Source: Proteiniclasticum sp. (lineage in GTDB: Bacteria; Bacillota; Clostridia; Clostridiales; Clostridiaceae). From it: 64,000 bases of DNA. How positions within the stretch are numbered: the first letter of the stretch is position 1; every line of letters begins with the position of its first letter. The notes beneath the pieces were generated by a model that did not search any database, was not told the DNA's origin, and worked only from the letters and a program-made list of their open reading frames with translations. A program made the position numbers and the translations under genes. Of this stretch, positions 25,985 through 34,658 are shown piece by piece. The DNA lies in NCBI RefSeq assembly GCF_003514505.1, contig NZ_DOPX01000027.1, forward strand, positions 8,494-72,493, given 5' to 3'.

Positions 25985-26983
25985 TTAGTTTTTTATGATA
26001 TTTCTTTGTGGCAGCAGATGGTTCATCGCATTCCGAAGGTCTACCCCTCTCAAGGCCACAGCCGTGATCAGCAGGATTCCTTCTCCGATACTGATGTGCT
26101 GACTTGAAATACCAGCCATCTGAGAACCAAAACGGAAGAATCCTACGATGAGTGCAGCCAGCGCTGTACCAAACACACTTCCTCCTCCACCGGTGATCAG
26201 CGTTCCCCCAAGAACTACTGCGGTGATGATGGGCATCGTTAAGGTGGCCCCATGATCTGGTCTTGAACTTCCAAGATAGGAAGTCATAATGACACCTGCA
26301 ATGGATGCAGCGACTCCAGAAAGCATATAGACACTCATAATGACAGGTTTCAGTTTGATTCCTGAATATTTTGCCGCATTGGGATTGATACCGATGAGGA
26401 AAATGTAACGCCCATATTTTGTTTTATGCAGCAACACATAAGATACAATAAACAAAGCAATGAGAATGAGCAGCGGGATTGGCAGATAAAGGATGCTTCC
26501 ATTGGAAAGATTGATAAACGATCTTGGGAAGTTTCCAATCCCCTCATAGGTACTGGCCCCAGAAAGTCCCATGATAACCAGAGACAGTCCCGAGAAAAAC
26601 AGGCTGGTACCAAGAGTTGTGACCATGGGCTGAACCCCTACATAGGACACGAGATACCCGTTCAGTGAACCCGCCAGAAGTCCTACCATCAAAGCAAAGG
26701 GCACGGTGAGCCAAATGTTGATGCCAAGAAGTTTCCACAGGAGCCCCATACTGATGGAAGTCAGCCCAATGATCGAGCCCGATGAAATGTCCATGCCACC
26801 GGTGATGATGACAAAAGTGACAAATAAAGACACAATCCCGATGGCGACAAAGTCATTGATGCTGTATAGCAGTGTCCGCAAGTTCAGAAACTTGGGATTT
26901 ATGGCACCGAAGATCAGAATTTCAGCAAGAAGCAGTACAATCAGCATGGTTTCCCATCTCATAAATTTTCTGTATTTTTTCAT
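25985..26983 (-). CDS. lsrD: LsrD-like ABC permease
   Basis: A 332-residue permease with about nine to ten hydrophobic segments, of the BPD_transp_2 sugar-permease type. GGMDISSGSIIGLTSISMG and VLGGTLITGGGGSVFGTALAAL are hallmark segments. It should form a heterodimer with the LsrC-like protein encoded upstream, overlapping by four bases. The order A-C-D-B matches the enteric lsr operon. Confidence 0.88.
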   Translation of the reverse strand: MKKYRKFMRWETMLIVLLLAEILIFGAINPKFLNLRTLLYSINDFVAIGIVSLFVTFVIITGGMDISSGSIIGLTSISMGLLWKLLGINIWLTVPFALMVGLLAGSLNGYLVSYVGVQPMVTTLGTSLFFSGLSLVIMGLSGASTYEGIGNFPRSFINLSNGSILYLPIPLLILIALFIVSYVLLHKTKYGRYIFLIGINPNAAKYSGIKLKPVIMSVYMLSGVAASIAGVIMTSYLGSSRPDHGATLTMPIITAVVLGGTLITGGGGSVFGTALAALIVGFFRFGSQMAGISSQHISIGEGILLITAVALRGVDLRNAMNHLLPQRNIIKN

Positions 26984-28005
26984 GACAGTACCTCCTCCTC
27001 ACTAAAAACTTCTTCAGTTTGAATTTTCTTTTTCAGCAGTTTTTCCTGCTTGGCTTTATTCTTCAAGTATCGGTTGATCAGTGCATCCGCTGTTACAATA
27101 AGGACCAGAAGAAGTCCTGAAATGGTGTTGTTCCAGAAAGCTGGAATCTTCAAAAACACCAGCGCACTGTTGATTGATGTCATAAGGAGAGCCCCTAAGG
27201 ATGCGCCAAACACAGACCCGATTCCACCATTAAGACTCACACCACCAAGCACTGCTGCAGCGATGGTGATCATTTCCAAACCGTTTCCAGCCACATTGGC
27301 CACGAACCCAACCTGACTTGTATAAACAAGACCTGCCAAAGATGCGAAAACTCCAGAGAGCACAAAAGCGAAGATCTTATATCCATTTACAGGAATACCG
27401 ATGAGGTTAGCACCATCTTTGTTGTCCCCAATCGCTGCGAAGTACTTTCCTTTTTTTGCATACTTCAGATATAAAGAGATCAGAAGCATAATAACCAGGA
27501 CCACCAGCAAAAAAGTGCTTGTTCCCAGAATCTTATGCTGGGATGCTCTCTTGAAATAATCAGGCAGATTCTCTACCCATGCACCTTTTGTATACACGAT
27601 CATCAAGCCTCTAACCAGGCCATTCATGCCCAAGGTCATAACAATAGAGGGGATTCTCAGTTTTACCACACCAAATCCATTGATGAGACCAATGAGGGCA
27701 CCTACTGTTATTCCTGCAAGGATAACCAAAGGTAATGCTGTGCCTTCTCTTAGAAGTGTTGCACTCACCGCTGCACTCATCCCTAACGTAGAGCCAATGG
27801 ACACATCGATTTCTTTACTGATTAAGACAAAATAGATACCGATGGCTAGGAGTATATACATGACACTGTTCTGAAGCGTCAGTGAAATGTTGCCTGGAGA
27901 TACAAAGCTTGGATTAACTGTTCCAACAAAAGCAAAGAGCACTGCAATGAAGATGATGACGGTAACTTCTCTTGCTTTCATCAGTTTAATCATAATATTT
28001 TTCAT
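26980..28005 (-). CDS. lsrC: LsrC-like ABC permease
   Basis: A 341-residue permease with about ten hydrophobic segments and a basic C-terminal tail (KNKAKQEKLLKKK). SKEIDVSIGSTLGMSAAVSAT and AAVLGGVSLNGGIGSVFGASLGA are typical of the sugar/AI-2 permease family. It overlaps both neighbouring genes by four bases, implying coupled translation. Confidence 0.88.
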   Translation of the reverse strand: MKNIMIKLMKAREVTVIIFIAVLFAFVGTVNPSFVSPGNISLTLQNSVMYILLAIGIYFVLISKEIDVSIGSTLGMSAAVSATLLREGTALPLVILAGITVGALIGLINGFGVVKLRIPSIVMTLGMNGLVRGLMIVYTKGAWVENLPDYFKRASQHKILGTSTFLLVVLVIMLLISLYLKYAKKGKYFAAIGDNKDGANLIGIPVNGYKIFAFVLSGVFASLAGLVYTSQVGFVANVAGNGLEMITIAAAVLGGVSLNGGIGSVFGASLGALLMTSINSALVFLKIPAFWNNTISGLLLVLIVTADALINRYLKNKAKQEKLLKKKIQTEEVFSEEEVLS

Positions 28006-29528
28006 CTGCCTACCTCCTTTGTGAGCACATTAAAGGATGCAGCCATGATGCTGTCAAGATTCATCTCTTCTCTGCACATCTCAGCATTGATGCTGCCGCT
28101 GTACATGGTAAGGGTTCTGTCACAAAGACTTACTATTTCTTCTAAGTCTGATGAAATCATGAGTACAGCCAAACCTTCCTCTTTCAGCTTAGAGACAATT
28201 TTATAGACATCTGCACGGGCAGCTGCATCGATCCCTCGGGTGGGCTCATCAAGAATAATCACCTTCGGATTAGAAGCAAGAACCTTAGCTATCACGCATT
28301 TCTGCTGATTTCCACCTGAGAGGGATCCTAGGATTTGTTCTTCATCTGTCACTTTTATTCTGAAATCATCAATGTATTTTTGTGCCACATCCACTTCTTT
28401 CTTTCTCTTCGTAAAGAACTTTGAAACATAAGACATGGATGCTGCAGTAATGTTTTCCACGACGCTGGTAATCTTAAAGATTCCATTTGCGTGTCTGTCC
28501 TCTGGTACATAGTTGAGACCAAGATCCACCACTTCTTTGGTTGAAAGCCCTGTGATGTCTTTTCCATCCAAATAGACCTTGCCTGATATCACTGGTTCTA
28601 TTCCGAAGATTGCTTCTGCAAGCTCTGTTCTTCCTGCACCCACAACTCCTGCAATCCCAAGAACCTCACCCTCATGCAGCTGAAGTGAGATGTCTGTGAA
28701 TCCGTATCCTGTCAGATTGCTTACTTCAAGGACGACTTTCCCCTGCTGCACTTCAGCAGGCTCCGCTTCTTTCATCTCAATCTCTCCACTGGAGTCCACC
28801 TCAACATTTTGTGGCAGAAGGTTTCTAATGAGATCCTTTTTAGTATACTCACTTACTTTTCCTTCACTGGTGATTCTGCCATCCTTCAATATGACAACAT
28901 CTGTTGCAAGTTCAAACACTTCATCCAGTCTATGGGTAATATAGATGATTCCAATCCCCTGATTCTTCAACCTCTCTACCATCGAAAATAGTGTTTTGAT
29001 TTCTTTAAATGTAAGAGAAGAGGTCGGTTCATCCAAAATCAGCACTTTTGCTTCCCTTAATAGACCTCTCAGGATTTCAATCAGCTGCTGGTCGGCAATA
29101 GATAAAAGTTCAGCATTTCTGCCTAGTGCAATCTTCCATCCAAGATCTGTAATGATCTGCTCCAGTTTCTTCTTATTCGCCTTTCTATCCCCGGGCAGTC
29201 CGATGAGGATATTTTCTTCTGCCGTCATATTGGGAAACAGCATCGGCTCCTGCGGTACAAGATACACTCCAAGATCCAGTGCATTGGATGGCTTGAATGT
29301 TTTGATTTCCTCATTCCCAATATATACGCTTCCTTTATCCGGAAAGTAAATGCCCATGATAATCTTCATGAGTGTACTTTTACCTGCACCGTTTCCACCA
29401 ATCATGGCAGTGATCTGCCCTTGATGGAGACTTAATGTAACACCTTTCAGTACCCGGTTATCAGAAAACGATTTCTCTATGGAGTCCAAATATAAAAGTC
29501 TTTGACTTTCTTTTAAATTGTGATCCAA
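28002..29528 (-). CDS. lsrA: LsrA-like ABC ATPase (tandem nucleotide-binding domains)
   Basis: A 508-residue sugar-type ATPase with two ABC domains. First domain: Walker A GGNGAGKST, Walker B VLILDEPTSSL. Second domain: signature LSGGNQQK, Walker B VIILDEPTRGID; its Walker A is degenerate (GVVGAGRTE), normal for this family. The first-domain signature region is also divergent (LLSIADQQL). TTG at 29528 is chosen because AAGGAGGG lies seven bases upstream; the longer frame to 29657 runs back through the promoter. First gene of the importer operon. Confidence 0.9.
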   Translation of the reverse strand: MDHNLKESQRLLYLDSIEKSFSDNRVLKGVTLSLHQGQITAMIGGNGAGKSTLMKIIMGIYFPDKGSVYIGNEEIKTFKPSNALDLGVYLVPQEPMLFPNMTAEENILIGLPGDRKANKKKLEQIITDLGWKIALGRNAELLSIADQQLIEILRGLLREAKVLILDEPTSSLTFKEIKTLFSMVERLKNQGIGIIYITHRLDEVFELATDVVILKDGRITSEGKVSEYTKKDLIRNLLPQNVEVDSSGEIEMKEAEPAEVQQGKVVLEVSNLTGYGFTDISLQLHEGEVLGIAGVVGAGRTELAEAIFGIEPVISGKVYLDGKDITGLSTKEVVDLGLNYVPEDRHANGIFKITSVVENITAASMSYVSKFFTKRKKEVDVAQKYIDDFRIKVTDEEQILGSLSGGNQQKCVIAKVLASNPKVIILDEPTRGIDAAARADVYKIVSKLKEEGLAVLMISSDLEEIVSLCDRTLTMYSGSINAEMCREEMNLDSIMAASFNVLTKEVGR

Positions 29529-29567
29529 AATGTACCCTCCTTGAAATCGATTTGATTGATTAAATCC

Positions 29568-29596
29568 ATAGTAATTTATAACATTTGTTTTGTCAA
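29568..29596 (-). promoter_or_regulatory. Promoter of the AI-2 importer operon
   Basis: Minus strand: perfect TTGACA (29596-29591), 17-base spacer, TACTAT (29573-29568). The motif AACATTTGTT (29580-29589) lies in the spacer and so overlaps the promoter. Confidence 0.8.
29580..29589. repeat. Candidate LsrR operator motif, copy 1
   Basis: AACATTTGTT. An identical 10-base copy in the same orientation lies at 29779-29788, close to the lsrR start. The two copies lie in the two divergent transcription units, as expected for a shared regulator such as LsrR. Confidence 0.5.
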
Positions 29597-29679
29597 CAAT
29601 ATTTTGTTTAAAATTATTTTGTTTTGATATCACGTCTGCAGCACCTGCTCGCATCATTCGGTAAAAATCTATGGTTTAC

Positions 29680-29706
29680 AACGATTAACACAATTCATCA
29701 ATCGTT
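29680..29706. promoter_or_regulatory. Inverted repeat in the lsr control region
   Basis: Perfect 7-bp arms AACGATT/AATCGTT separated by 13 bases, centred midway in the divergent region and just upstream of the lsrR -35 box. Possible regulator site. Confidence 0.4.
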
Positions 29707-29720
29707 TTCATTCTTTAGGG

Positions 29721-29750
29721 TTGACAGAAAGCGTTCCCTATCCATATAAT
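29721..29750 (+). promoter_or_regulatory. Promoter of lsrR-lsrK arm with cre-like site
   Basis: TTGACA (29721-29726), 18-base spacer, TATAAT (29745-29750). The spacer holds AGAAAGCGTTCCCT (29726-29739), which differs at its two end positions from the CcpA cre consensus, suggesting carbon catabolite repression. Confidence 0.75.
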
Positions 29751-29778
29751 GAATTAAGTAACAAAAATTTATTTATAA

Positions 29779-29788
29779 AACATTTGTT
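29779..29788. repeat. Candidate LsrR operator motif, copy 2
   Basis: AACATTTGTT, identical to 29580-29589. It lies downstream of the lsrR -10 box and 30 bases before the lsrR start codon, where bound regulator could block transcription. Confidence 0.5.
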
Positions 29789-29818
29789 GTGATTATGATG
29801 ATTAATCGGGGGTGTCCA

Positions 29819-30742
29819 ATGGTCAAAGAAGATATGATCTTTAAAGTAGCCTGGTATTACTATATGGAAGGTATGACTCAGCAGCAGATATCCGAGCTTC
29901 TGGATATTTCTAGAATGAAAGTCGTTTCTTTTCTGGAGCAGGCTCGACAGGAAGGTATGGTTCAGTTCAAAGTAAGAAGCGAGCAAGGAAACCGTATAAA
30001 ACTTGAAAAAATGATCATTGAAAAATACGGTCTGGAAGACGCATACATCGTGCCTACTTCTCCAGACAATATCAATAAATCCATTGCAAAGGCTGCAGCA
30101 CAATACATCAACGAAAAGCTGAAGGAAGATGATTTCATTAACATCGGTTATGGAGAGACGATTTCCTACACCTTACATTATCTTCTTTCTTATCTGGAGA
30201 AAAAGGTTTCCTTTATTTCTTTGGCTGGTGGCGTGTCCGTGTATGCCAATGCATTAATTGGTTCCTCCCAGCAGAGGAACAGCTTTAACCCAGCCGACAT
30301 CTATCTCATTCCGTCCCCTCTGATCCTTTCTACACCAGAGCTTGCAGAAACCTTCTGTAAAGAGAAATCAGTGAAGAACATCATGGACATGACTCAGTCC
30401 TCCGATTACACAATCATCGGTATAGGAGCGCTCAATAGAGATGCTACCATCTATAAAGAAGGACACATCTCCGATTCTGATTTGAGAGTCTTGGAGAGAA
30501 AAGGTGCCATTGGGGACATATTGAGCCAGTTTTATGATAAAGACGGCAACATTCTGGATGTGGAGCTTCATAAGCGTCTGATCTCCGTGAAACTGGATAC
30601 ATTGAAAGAAAAGAAGAACGTCATTGGTATTGCAGGCGGTCCAGGAAAGCTGCCATCTATGCATGCTGCACTGATATCCGGCATCGTGGACATCCTGATC
30701 ACAGATGAAGAATCTGCTCAGGCACTGCTTGACCAGTACTAG
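29819..30742 (+). CDS. lsrR: LsrR-like SorC/DeoR family transcriptional regulator
   Basis: A 307-residue regulator. N-terminal helix-turn-helix (MTQQQISELLDISRMKVVSFLEQARQEG, residues ~19-46, as MTQQQISELLDISR then MKVVSFLEQA) and a C-terminal sugar-phosphate-binding domain with FINIGYGETISYT, FISLAGGVSVYAN and NVIGIAGGPGKLPSMHAAL. In enterics LsrR represses lsr genes until phospho-AI-2 binds. ATG at 29819 has GGGGGTGTCC upstream; an in-frame ATG at 29789 lacks one. First gene of the rightward arm. Confidence 0.9.
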   Translation: MVKEDMIFKVAWYYYMEGMTQQQISELLDISRMKVVSFLEQARQEGMVQFKVRSEQGNRIKLEKMIIEKYGLEDAYIVPTSPDNINKSIAKAAAQYINEKLKEDDFINIGYGETISYTLHYLLSYLEKKVSFISLAGGVSVYANALIGSSQQRNSFNPADIYLIPSPLILSTPELAETFCKEKSVKNIMDMTQSSDYTIIGIGALNRDATIYKEGHISDSDLRVLERKGAIGDILSQFYDKDGNILDVELHKRLISVKLDTLKEKKNVIGIAGGPGKLPSMHAALISGIVDILITDEESAQALLDQY

Positions 30743-30754
30743 GAGGTGTATGAC

Positions 30755-32320
30755 TTGAATAAAAAATATTTGATGGCAATTGATGGCGGAACCGGAAGCA
30801 TCCGCGCTGTGGTCTTTGATACAGAAGGCAATCAGCTGAGTTCTCATCAGCGAGAATGGTTCCATCATGAAGACCCTGCCTATCCTGGTTCCATGAATTT
30901 TGACTGGGAAACCAACTGGGCACTGGCAAAGGAGTGTATTGATGAAAGCATCAAAAAGGCAGAGATAAACTCTGAAGACATCTTGGGCATCAGTACAACC
31001 AGCATGCGAGAAGGGATCGTTCTTTATGATGATAATCTGAAGGAACTATGGGCATGTGCAAATGTGGACTCACGTTCCTCAAAAGAAGCATCTGATATGA
31101 TCGTCCACCATCCTTCTATTGAAAAAGATATCTACATGCTTTCAGGACAGACTTCTGCTCTGGATGCCATCCCCCGTCTGCTTTGGGTCAAAGAAAACCT
31201 GCCAGATATCTACGAAAAAACTCGTTATATCAATATGTTTAATGACTGGCTGATCTATAAACTTACTGGGATTATGACTTCTGAGCCTTCCAATGCGTGT
31301 ACTACTGGTATCTTCAACATTGCAACACGGGCATGGGCTCCAGAGATTCTTTCAACCTGCGGTTTGAAAGAAGACATCCTGCCCCCAATTGCAGAGAGTG
31401 GTACTGCCATTGGGAAAGTCTCTTCCCAATGCTCTCTGGAAACTCTCCTTTCCACTGAGACAGTTGTAGTTTCAGGCGGTGGAGATGCTCAATTAGGCGG
31501 AGTAGGCACCGCAGTTGTAAAAGACGGCCAAATTGGCATCTTTGGCGGGTCTTTCTGGCAGCTGGAATACAACACCAGTAAAGTTCAGGTGCAGGAAGAT
31601 ATGAAGCTCCGAGTGAACTGTCATGCTGTCCCTGGCATGTGGCAGTATGAAGCAATCGCATTTAATCCAGGACTTGTTCTGAGATGGTTCCGAGATGCCT
31701 TCCTGGATTTAGACAAAGTAAAAGCAGAAGAACAAGGAAAAGACGTTTACGATCTTATGAATGCAGAAGCCGAGAAAATCCCTGTAGGCAGTTATGGTCT
31801 TTATGGTGTATTCTCCAATATTATGGACTACAAGGCATGGAGACATGCCGCACCAACTTTCACAAACTTCGGACTGGATCCATTTAAATGGAATAAGTAC
31901 ACATTCTACCGGAGTATTTTAGAGAATGCAGCATTTGTCACCCGAGGACATTTAGACCTGGTGAAAGAAGCCACCGGAGACAACCCTTCTGAAGTGATCT
32001 TCTCCAACGGTGCTTCCAAAAGCCCCCTATGGTGCCAGATTCTCGCAGACGTCCTTGGCGTTAGGGTGAAAGTACCTATGGTAAAAGAAGCCACTGCATT
32101 AGGCGCTGCCATTTGCGCAGCCGTTGGTGCTGGACTCTATAAAGACATACAGTCCGCTGCACAAGCCTTTGTTCAATGGGACAAAGAGTATACACCCAAT
32201 GATGAAAATCATAAAACCTATACGGCTCTATTTGAGACCTGGAAGAAGATCAACAACCACCAGCTTCAACAAGCTGATGAGGGACTGACCACACACATGT
32301 GGAAAGCCCCAGGAATATAA
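30755..32320 (+). CDS. lsrK: LsrK-like autoinducer-2 kinase (FGGY family)
   Basis: About 521 residues of the FGGY carbohydrate kinase fold. From memory it aligns closely with E. coli LsrK: YLMAIDGGTGSIRAVVFD (phosphate-binding), SMREGIVLYDD, LWACANVDSR, the middle GGGDAQLGGVG, VKEATALGAAICA, and the ending GLTTHMWKAPGI. It phosphorylates internalised AI-2 to phospho-AI-2 with ATP. The TTG at 30755 lies eight bases after GGAGG; the in-frame GTG at 30746 is inside that site. Starts 12 bases after lsrR. Confidence 0.93.
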   Translation: MNKKYLMAIDGGTGSIRAVVFDTEGNQLSSHQREWFHHEDPAYPGSMNFDWETNWALAKECIDESIKKAEINSEDILGISTTSMREGIVLYDDNLKELWACANVDSRSSKEASDMIVHHPSIEKDIYMLSGQTSALDAIPRLLWVKENLPDIYEKTRYINMFNDWLIYKLTGIMTSEPSNACTTGIFNIATRAWAPEILSTCGLKEDILPPIAESGTAIGKVSSQCSLETLLSTETVVVSGGGDAQLGGVGTAVVKDGQIGIFGGSFWQLEYNTSKVQVQEDMKLRVNCHAVPGMWQYEAIAFNPGLVLRWFRDAFLDLDKVKAEEQGKDVYDLMNAEAEKIPVGSYGLYGVFSNIMDYKAWRHAAPTFTNFGLDPFKWNKYTFYRSILENAAFVTRGHLDLVKEATGDNPSEVIFSNGASKSPLWCQILADVLGVRVKVPMVKEATALGAAICAAVGAGLYKDIQSAAQAFVQWDKEYTPNDENHKTYTALFETWKKINNHQLQQADEGLTTHMWKAPGI

Positions 32321-32331
32321 GGAGGAACACG

Positions 32332-32703
32332 ATGTATCATCTCAACGAAAATGACCGGGAGTACCGTTTTGGGGATAGTGGCCCAAAATATCTCATGAAA
32401 GGTCCACGCTCTAACTTTGCTCTGGTGCAGTTTATGCCCGGACAGGATTTCCCAAACCACTATCACAATATTATGGAAGAGAACTTCTATATGATTGAAG
32501 GAGAATTGGAATTCATTATAAATGGTGAACTGATTGTTGCAAAACAAGGTGACTTTATCCATGTGGAACCAAAGGAACATCACTATGTACGTAATGCATC
32601 CAAACATCCTGCAAAAATGACTTCTTCCCTGGCACCATACCAGGAGATTGATAAAGTCGAAGCACCACTAGAAGAAAACCTGAAAATGAAGGAGGCAAAA
32701 TAA
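32332..32703 (+). CDS. Cupin-domain protein of the AI-2 operon
   Basis: A 123-residue single-domain cupin. The metal-binding motif 1 is seen as PNHYHNIMEENFYMIEG (His, His, Glu) and motif 2 as QGDFIHVEPKEHHYV. It lies between lsrK and lsrF, and its stop overlaps the lsrF ATG by one base. In enterics this place in the pathway is filled by LsrG, an isomerase of phospho-AI-2 with a different fold. This cupin may do that step or another phospho-AI-2 conversion; that is inference from position. Confidence 0.85.
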   Translation: MYHLNENDREYRFGDSGPKYLMKGPRSNFALVQFMPGQDFPNHYHNIMEENFYMIEGELEFIINGELIVAKQGDFIHVEPKEHHYVRNASKHPAKMTSSLAPYQEIDKVEAPLEENLKMKEAK

Positions 32704-33593
32704 TGGCAGATTTAATCGGAAACAAGAGTGCAAAGGAATACTTTGAGAATATTCCCCAAAGAAGATCCCAGTTTGATTTGAAAGGGCTTGATAATGTGGA
32801 TTGGGGTATGAAGGACCGTATGTCCAAGATATTCAATCCGAAGGACAACAGAAGTCTTATGCTCGCCTTTGACCATGGATACTTCATGGGCTCCACACAA
32901 GGACTGGAACGTATTGATATTCAGATTCAGGATATCGCAAAGCATGTAGATGCGCTTATGGGAACAAGAGGTGCTTTCAGAACAAGCATTTCCCCTACCA
33001 ACAACAAAGCTGTGGCTTTAAGAGTATCCTCAGGATCCACCATGGCATCAGAAGACATCACAAAAGAAATCATTTCAGTTGATATTGAAGATGCGATCAG
33101 AATGAACGCAGCCTGTATGGCGGTTCAGACCTTCATCGGTACAGATCAGGAAACAAACTCTCTGAAAAACCTCTCTGATGTGATCAACGCTGGAAACAGA
33201 TACAGCATCCCTACCATGGGCGTAGTTGCTGTAGGTAAGACCATGGAAAGAACATCAAGATTCTTCCTGCTTGCCACAAGAGTTATTGCTGAGCTGGGTG
33301 CCCAAATCATCAAAACCTACTACTGTGACGACTTTGAAAAAGTTGTTGCTGCTTGTCCTGTGCCAATCGTTGTAGCTGGCGGTAAGAAGCTTCCAGAGAA
33401 AGAAGCACTGGAGCTTGCATATAAATCCATAAACTCAGGTGCTGCAGGAGTTGATATGGGAAGAAATATCTTCCAGTCTGAATCTCCAGAAGCTATGGTA
33501 CAAGCCGTCGCCAAGGTTGTTCATGAGAATTTCTCTGTAGATCAGGCCTTTGAACTCTATAACGATCTGAAGAATGAGCTTACTAAAAAGTAA
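32703..33593 (+). CDS. lsrF: LsrF-like 3-hydroxy-5-phosphonooxypentane-2,4-dione thiolase
   Basis: A 296-residue class I aldolase-type TIM barrel. It closely matches LsrF: VDWGMKDRMSKIFNPKDNRS, LMLAFDHGYFMGSTQGLERID, the lysine of AQIIKTYYCDDFE (the catalytic Lys region), PVPIVVAGGKKLPEKEALE and GAAGVDMGRNIFQSE. LsrF transfers an acetyl group from the processed phospho-AI-2 to CoA, ending the pathway. Start overlaps the cupin stop (TAATG) with AAGGAGG upstream. Confidence 0.93.
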   Translation: MADLIGNKSAKEYFENIPQRRSQFDLKGLDNVDWGMKDRMSKIFNPKDNRSLMLAFDHGYFMGSTQGLERIDIQIQDIAKHVDALMGTRGAFRTSISPTNNKAVALRVSSGSTMASEDITKEIISVDIEDAIRMNAACMAVQTFIGTDQETNSLKNLSDVINAGNRYSIPTMGVVAVGKTMERTSRFFLLATRVIAELGAQIIKTYYCDDFEKVVAACPVPIVVAGGKKLPEKEALELAYKSINSGAAGVDMGRNIFQSESPEAMVQAVAKVVHENFSVDQAFELYNDLKNELTKK

Positions 33594-33639
33594 CCCCTTA
33601 GGATCACCACAAACGATACCCCTATCCCCCAAATAACAA

Positions 33640-33663
33640 AACGAGCGGATTCCGCTCGTTTTT
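33640..33663 (+). terminator. Terminator after lsrF
   Basis: Perfect 9-bp stem AACGAGCGG/CCGCTCGTT (33640-33648 and 33652-33660) with three-base loop and T5. It separates lsrF from the aldolase gene. Confidence 0.9.
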
Positions 33664-33682
33664 CTGCAAAGGAGATGTTTTT

Positions 33683-34534
33683 ATGCTCGTTAATATGAAT
33701 GATGTGCTAAAAAAGGCTCAGAAAGAGCACTATGCCGTCCCTGCATTTGACACCGATGTCAGCCTCCTTCTAAAAGCAACCATAGATGCCGCAAAGGACA
33801 TGAGATCCCCCGTCATCCTTCAGTTCCATGAACAGGACCTGGAAAATGAGAACATATATTATGTCACCTCACTGGTCGAAGGAATCTCGAAACACTATGA
33901 GATCCCTGTTGTCCTTCATCTGGACCATGGAGAACATCCAGAAAAAATCAAGCGAGCCATAGACCATGGATTCACTTCTGTCATGTATGATGGTTCTCAT
34001 CTTTCATTAGAAGAAAATATCCGGAACACAAAAGAAATTGTAGACTATGCACATGCCCATCACGTATCCGTCGAAGGTGAGCTGGGTCACGTCGGTGGAA
34101 GTGATCTGGACTTCAACGATACGGGCGAGTCCCTTTTGACAAACCCGCAGGATGTCGTAAAGTTCGTCACCGAAACTGGAGTAGATGCCTTGGCAGTTTC
34201 CATTGGCACTTCCCATGGTGTCTATAAATCAGAGCCAACTCTGAACCTTGATGTTTTAAGAGAAATCAGAAAAGCAACCGATGTTCCTCTTGTCATACAC
34301 GGCGGCTCTGGAACGCCATCAGATCAGCTGAAAGCTGCAATTCAGGAAGGCATTGTTAAAGTCAACATTTTTGCCGATTTAAGGCTTGCATTCAAGAAAG
34401 GACTGGACAAAGCCTGCACACAGATCAGCAGGCCAGATCCACTGCCCTTTGAGCTCTATCAGCCCATCCAAGAACAGCTGAAAGAAGCAGTGAAAGCAAA
34501 AATACAATTGTTGGGTTCGGAAAATAAAGCATAG
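33683..34534 (+). CDS. Class II aldolase (fructose/tagatose-bisphosphate or ketose-bisphosphate type)
   Basis: A 283-residue zinc-dependent aldolase. Seen: VVLHLDHGEHPEKI (Asp and His of the active site), GFTSVMYDGSHL, SVEGELGHVGG, ALAVSIGTSHGVY and VPLVIHGGSGTPSDQL. These are FbaA/GatY/KbaY motifs; the exact substrate is not readable. It lies past a terminator, 20 bases downstream, with AAAGGAG and no clear promoter of its own, so it may be expressed by read-through from the AI-2 arm. Confidence 0.88.
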   Translation: MLVNMNDVLKKAQKEHYAVPAFDTDVSLLLKATIDAAKDMRSPVILQFHEQDLENENIYYVTSLVEGISKHYEIPVVLHLDHGEHPEKIKRAIDHGFTSVMYDGSHLSLEENIRNTKEIVDYAHAHHVSVEGELGHVGGSDLDFNDTGESLLTNPQDVVKFVTETGVDALAVSIGTSHGVYKSEPTLNLDVLREIRKATDVPLVIHGGSGTPSDQLKAAIQEGIVKVNIFADLRLAFKKGLDKACTQISRPDPLPFELYQPIQEQLKEAVKAKIQLLGSENKA

Positions 34535-34535
34535 A

Positions 34536-34572
34536 AAAAGAAGCGGTTCATATTTTTTGAATCGCTTCTTTT
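34536..34572. terminator. Bidirectional terminator between aldolase and diguanylate cyclase genes
   Basis: Fifteen-bp stem with one G-T pair (arms 34536-34550 and 34558-34572; AAAAGAAGCG at the base), T-runs on both strands. It can end both the rightward aldolase and the leftward GGDEF transcripts. Confidence 0.85.
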
Positions 34573-34658
34573 CTTTCCTGTTTTTCTTCAAGATGCCCCT
34601 GTCCCCTAAGCCACTTCATTTTTTGTACTTTTCGCCTAGTGGTTTTTTTCTACATAGC

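Noticed and set aside
34536..34572. Long inverted repeat considered as a mobile-element end
   Set aside because: T-runs at both sides and location between convergent genes fit a bidirectional terminator; no partner repeat or transposase is present.
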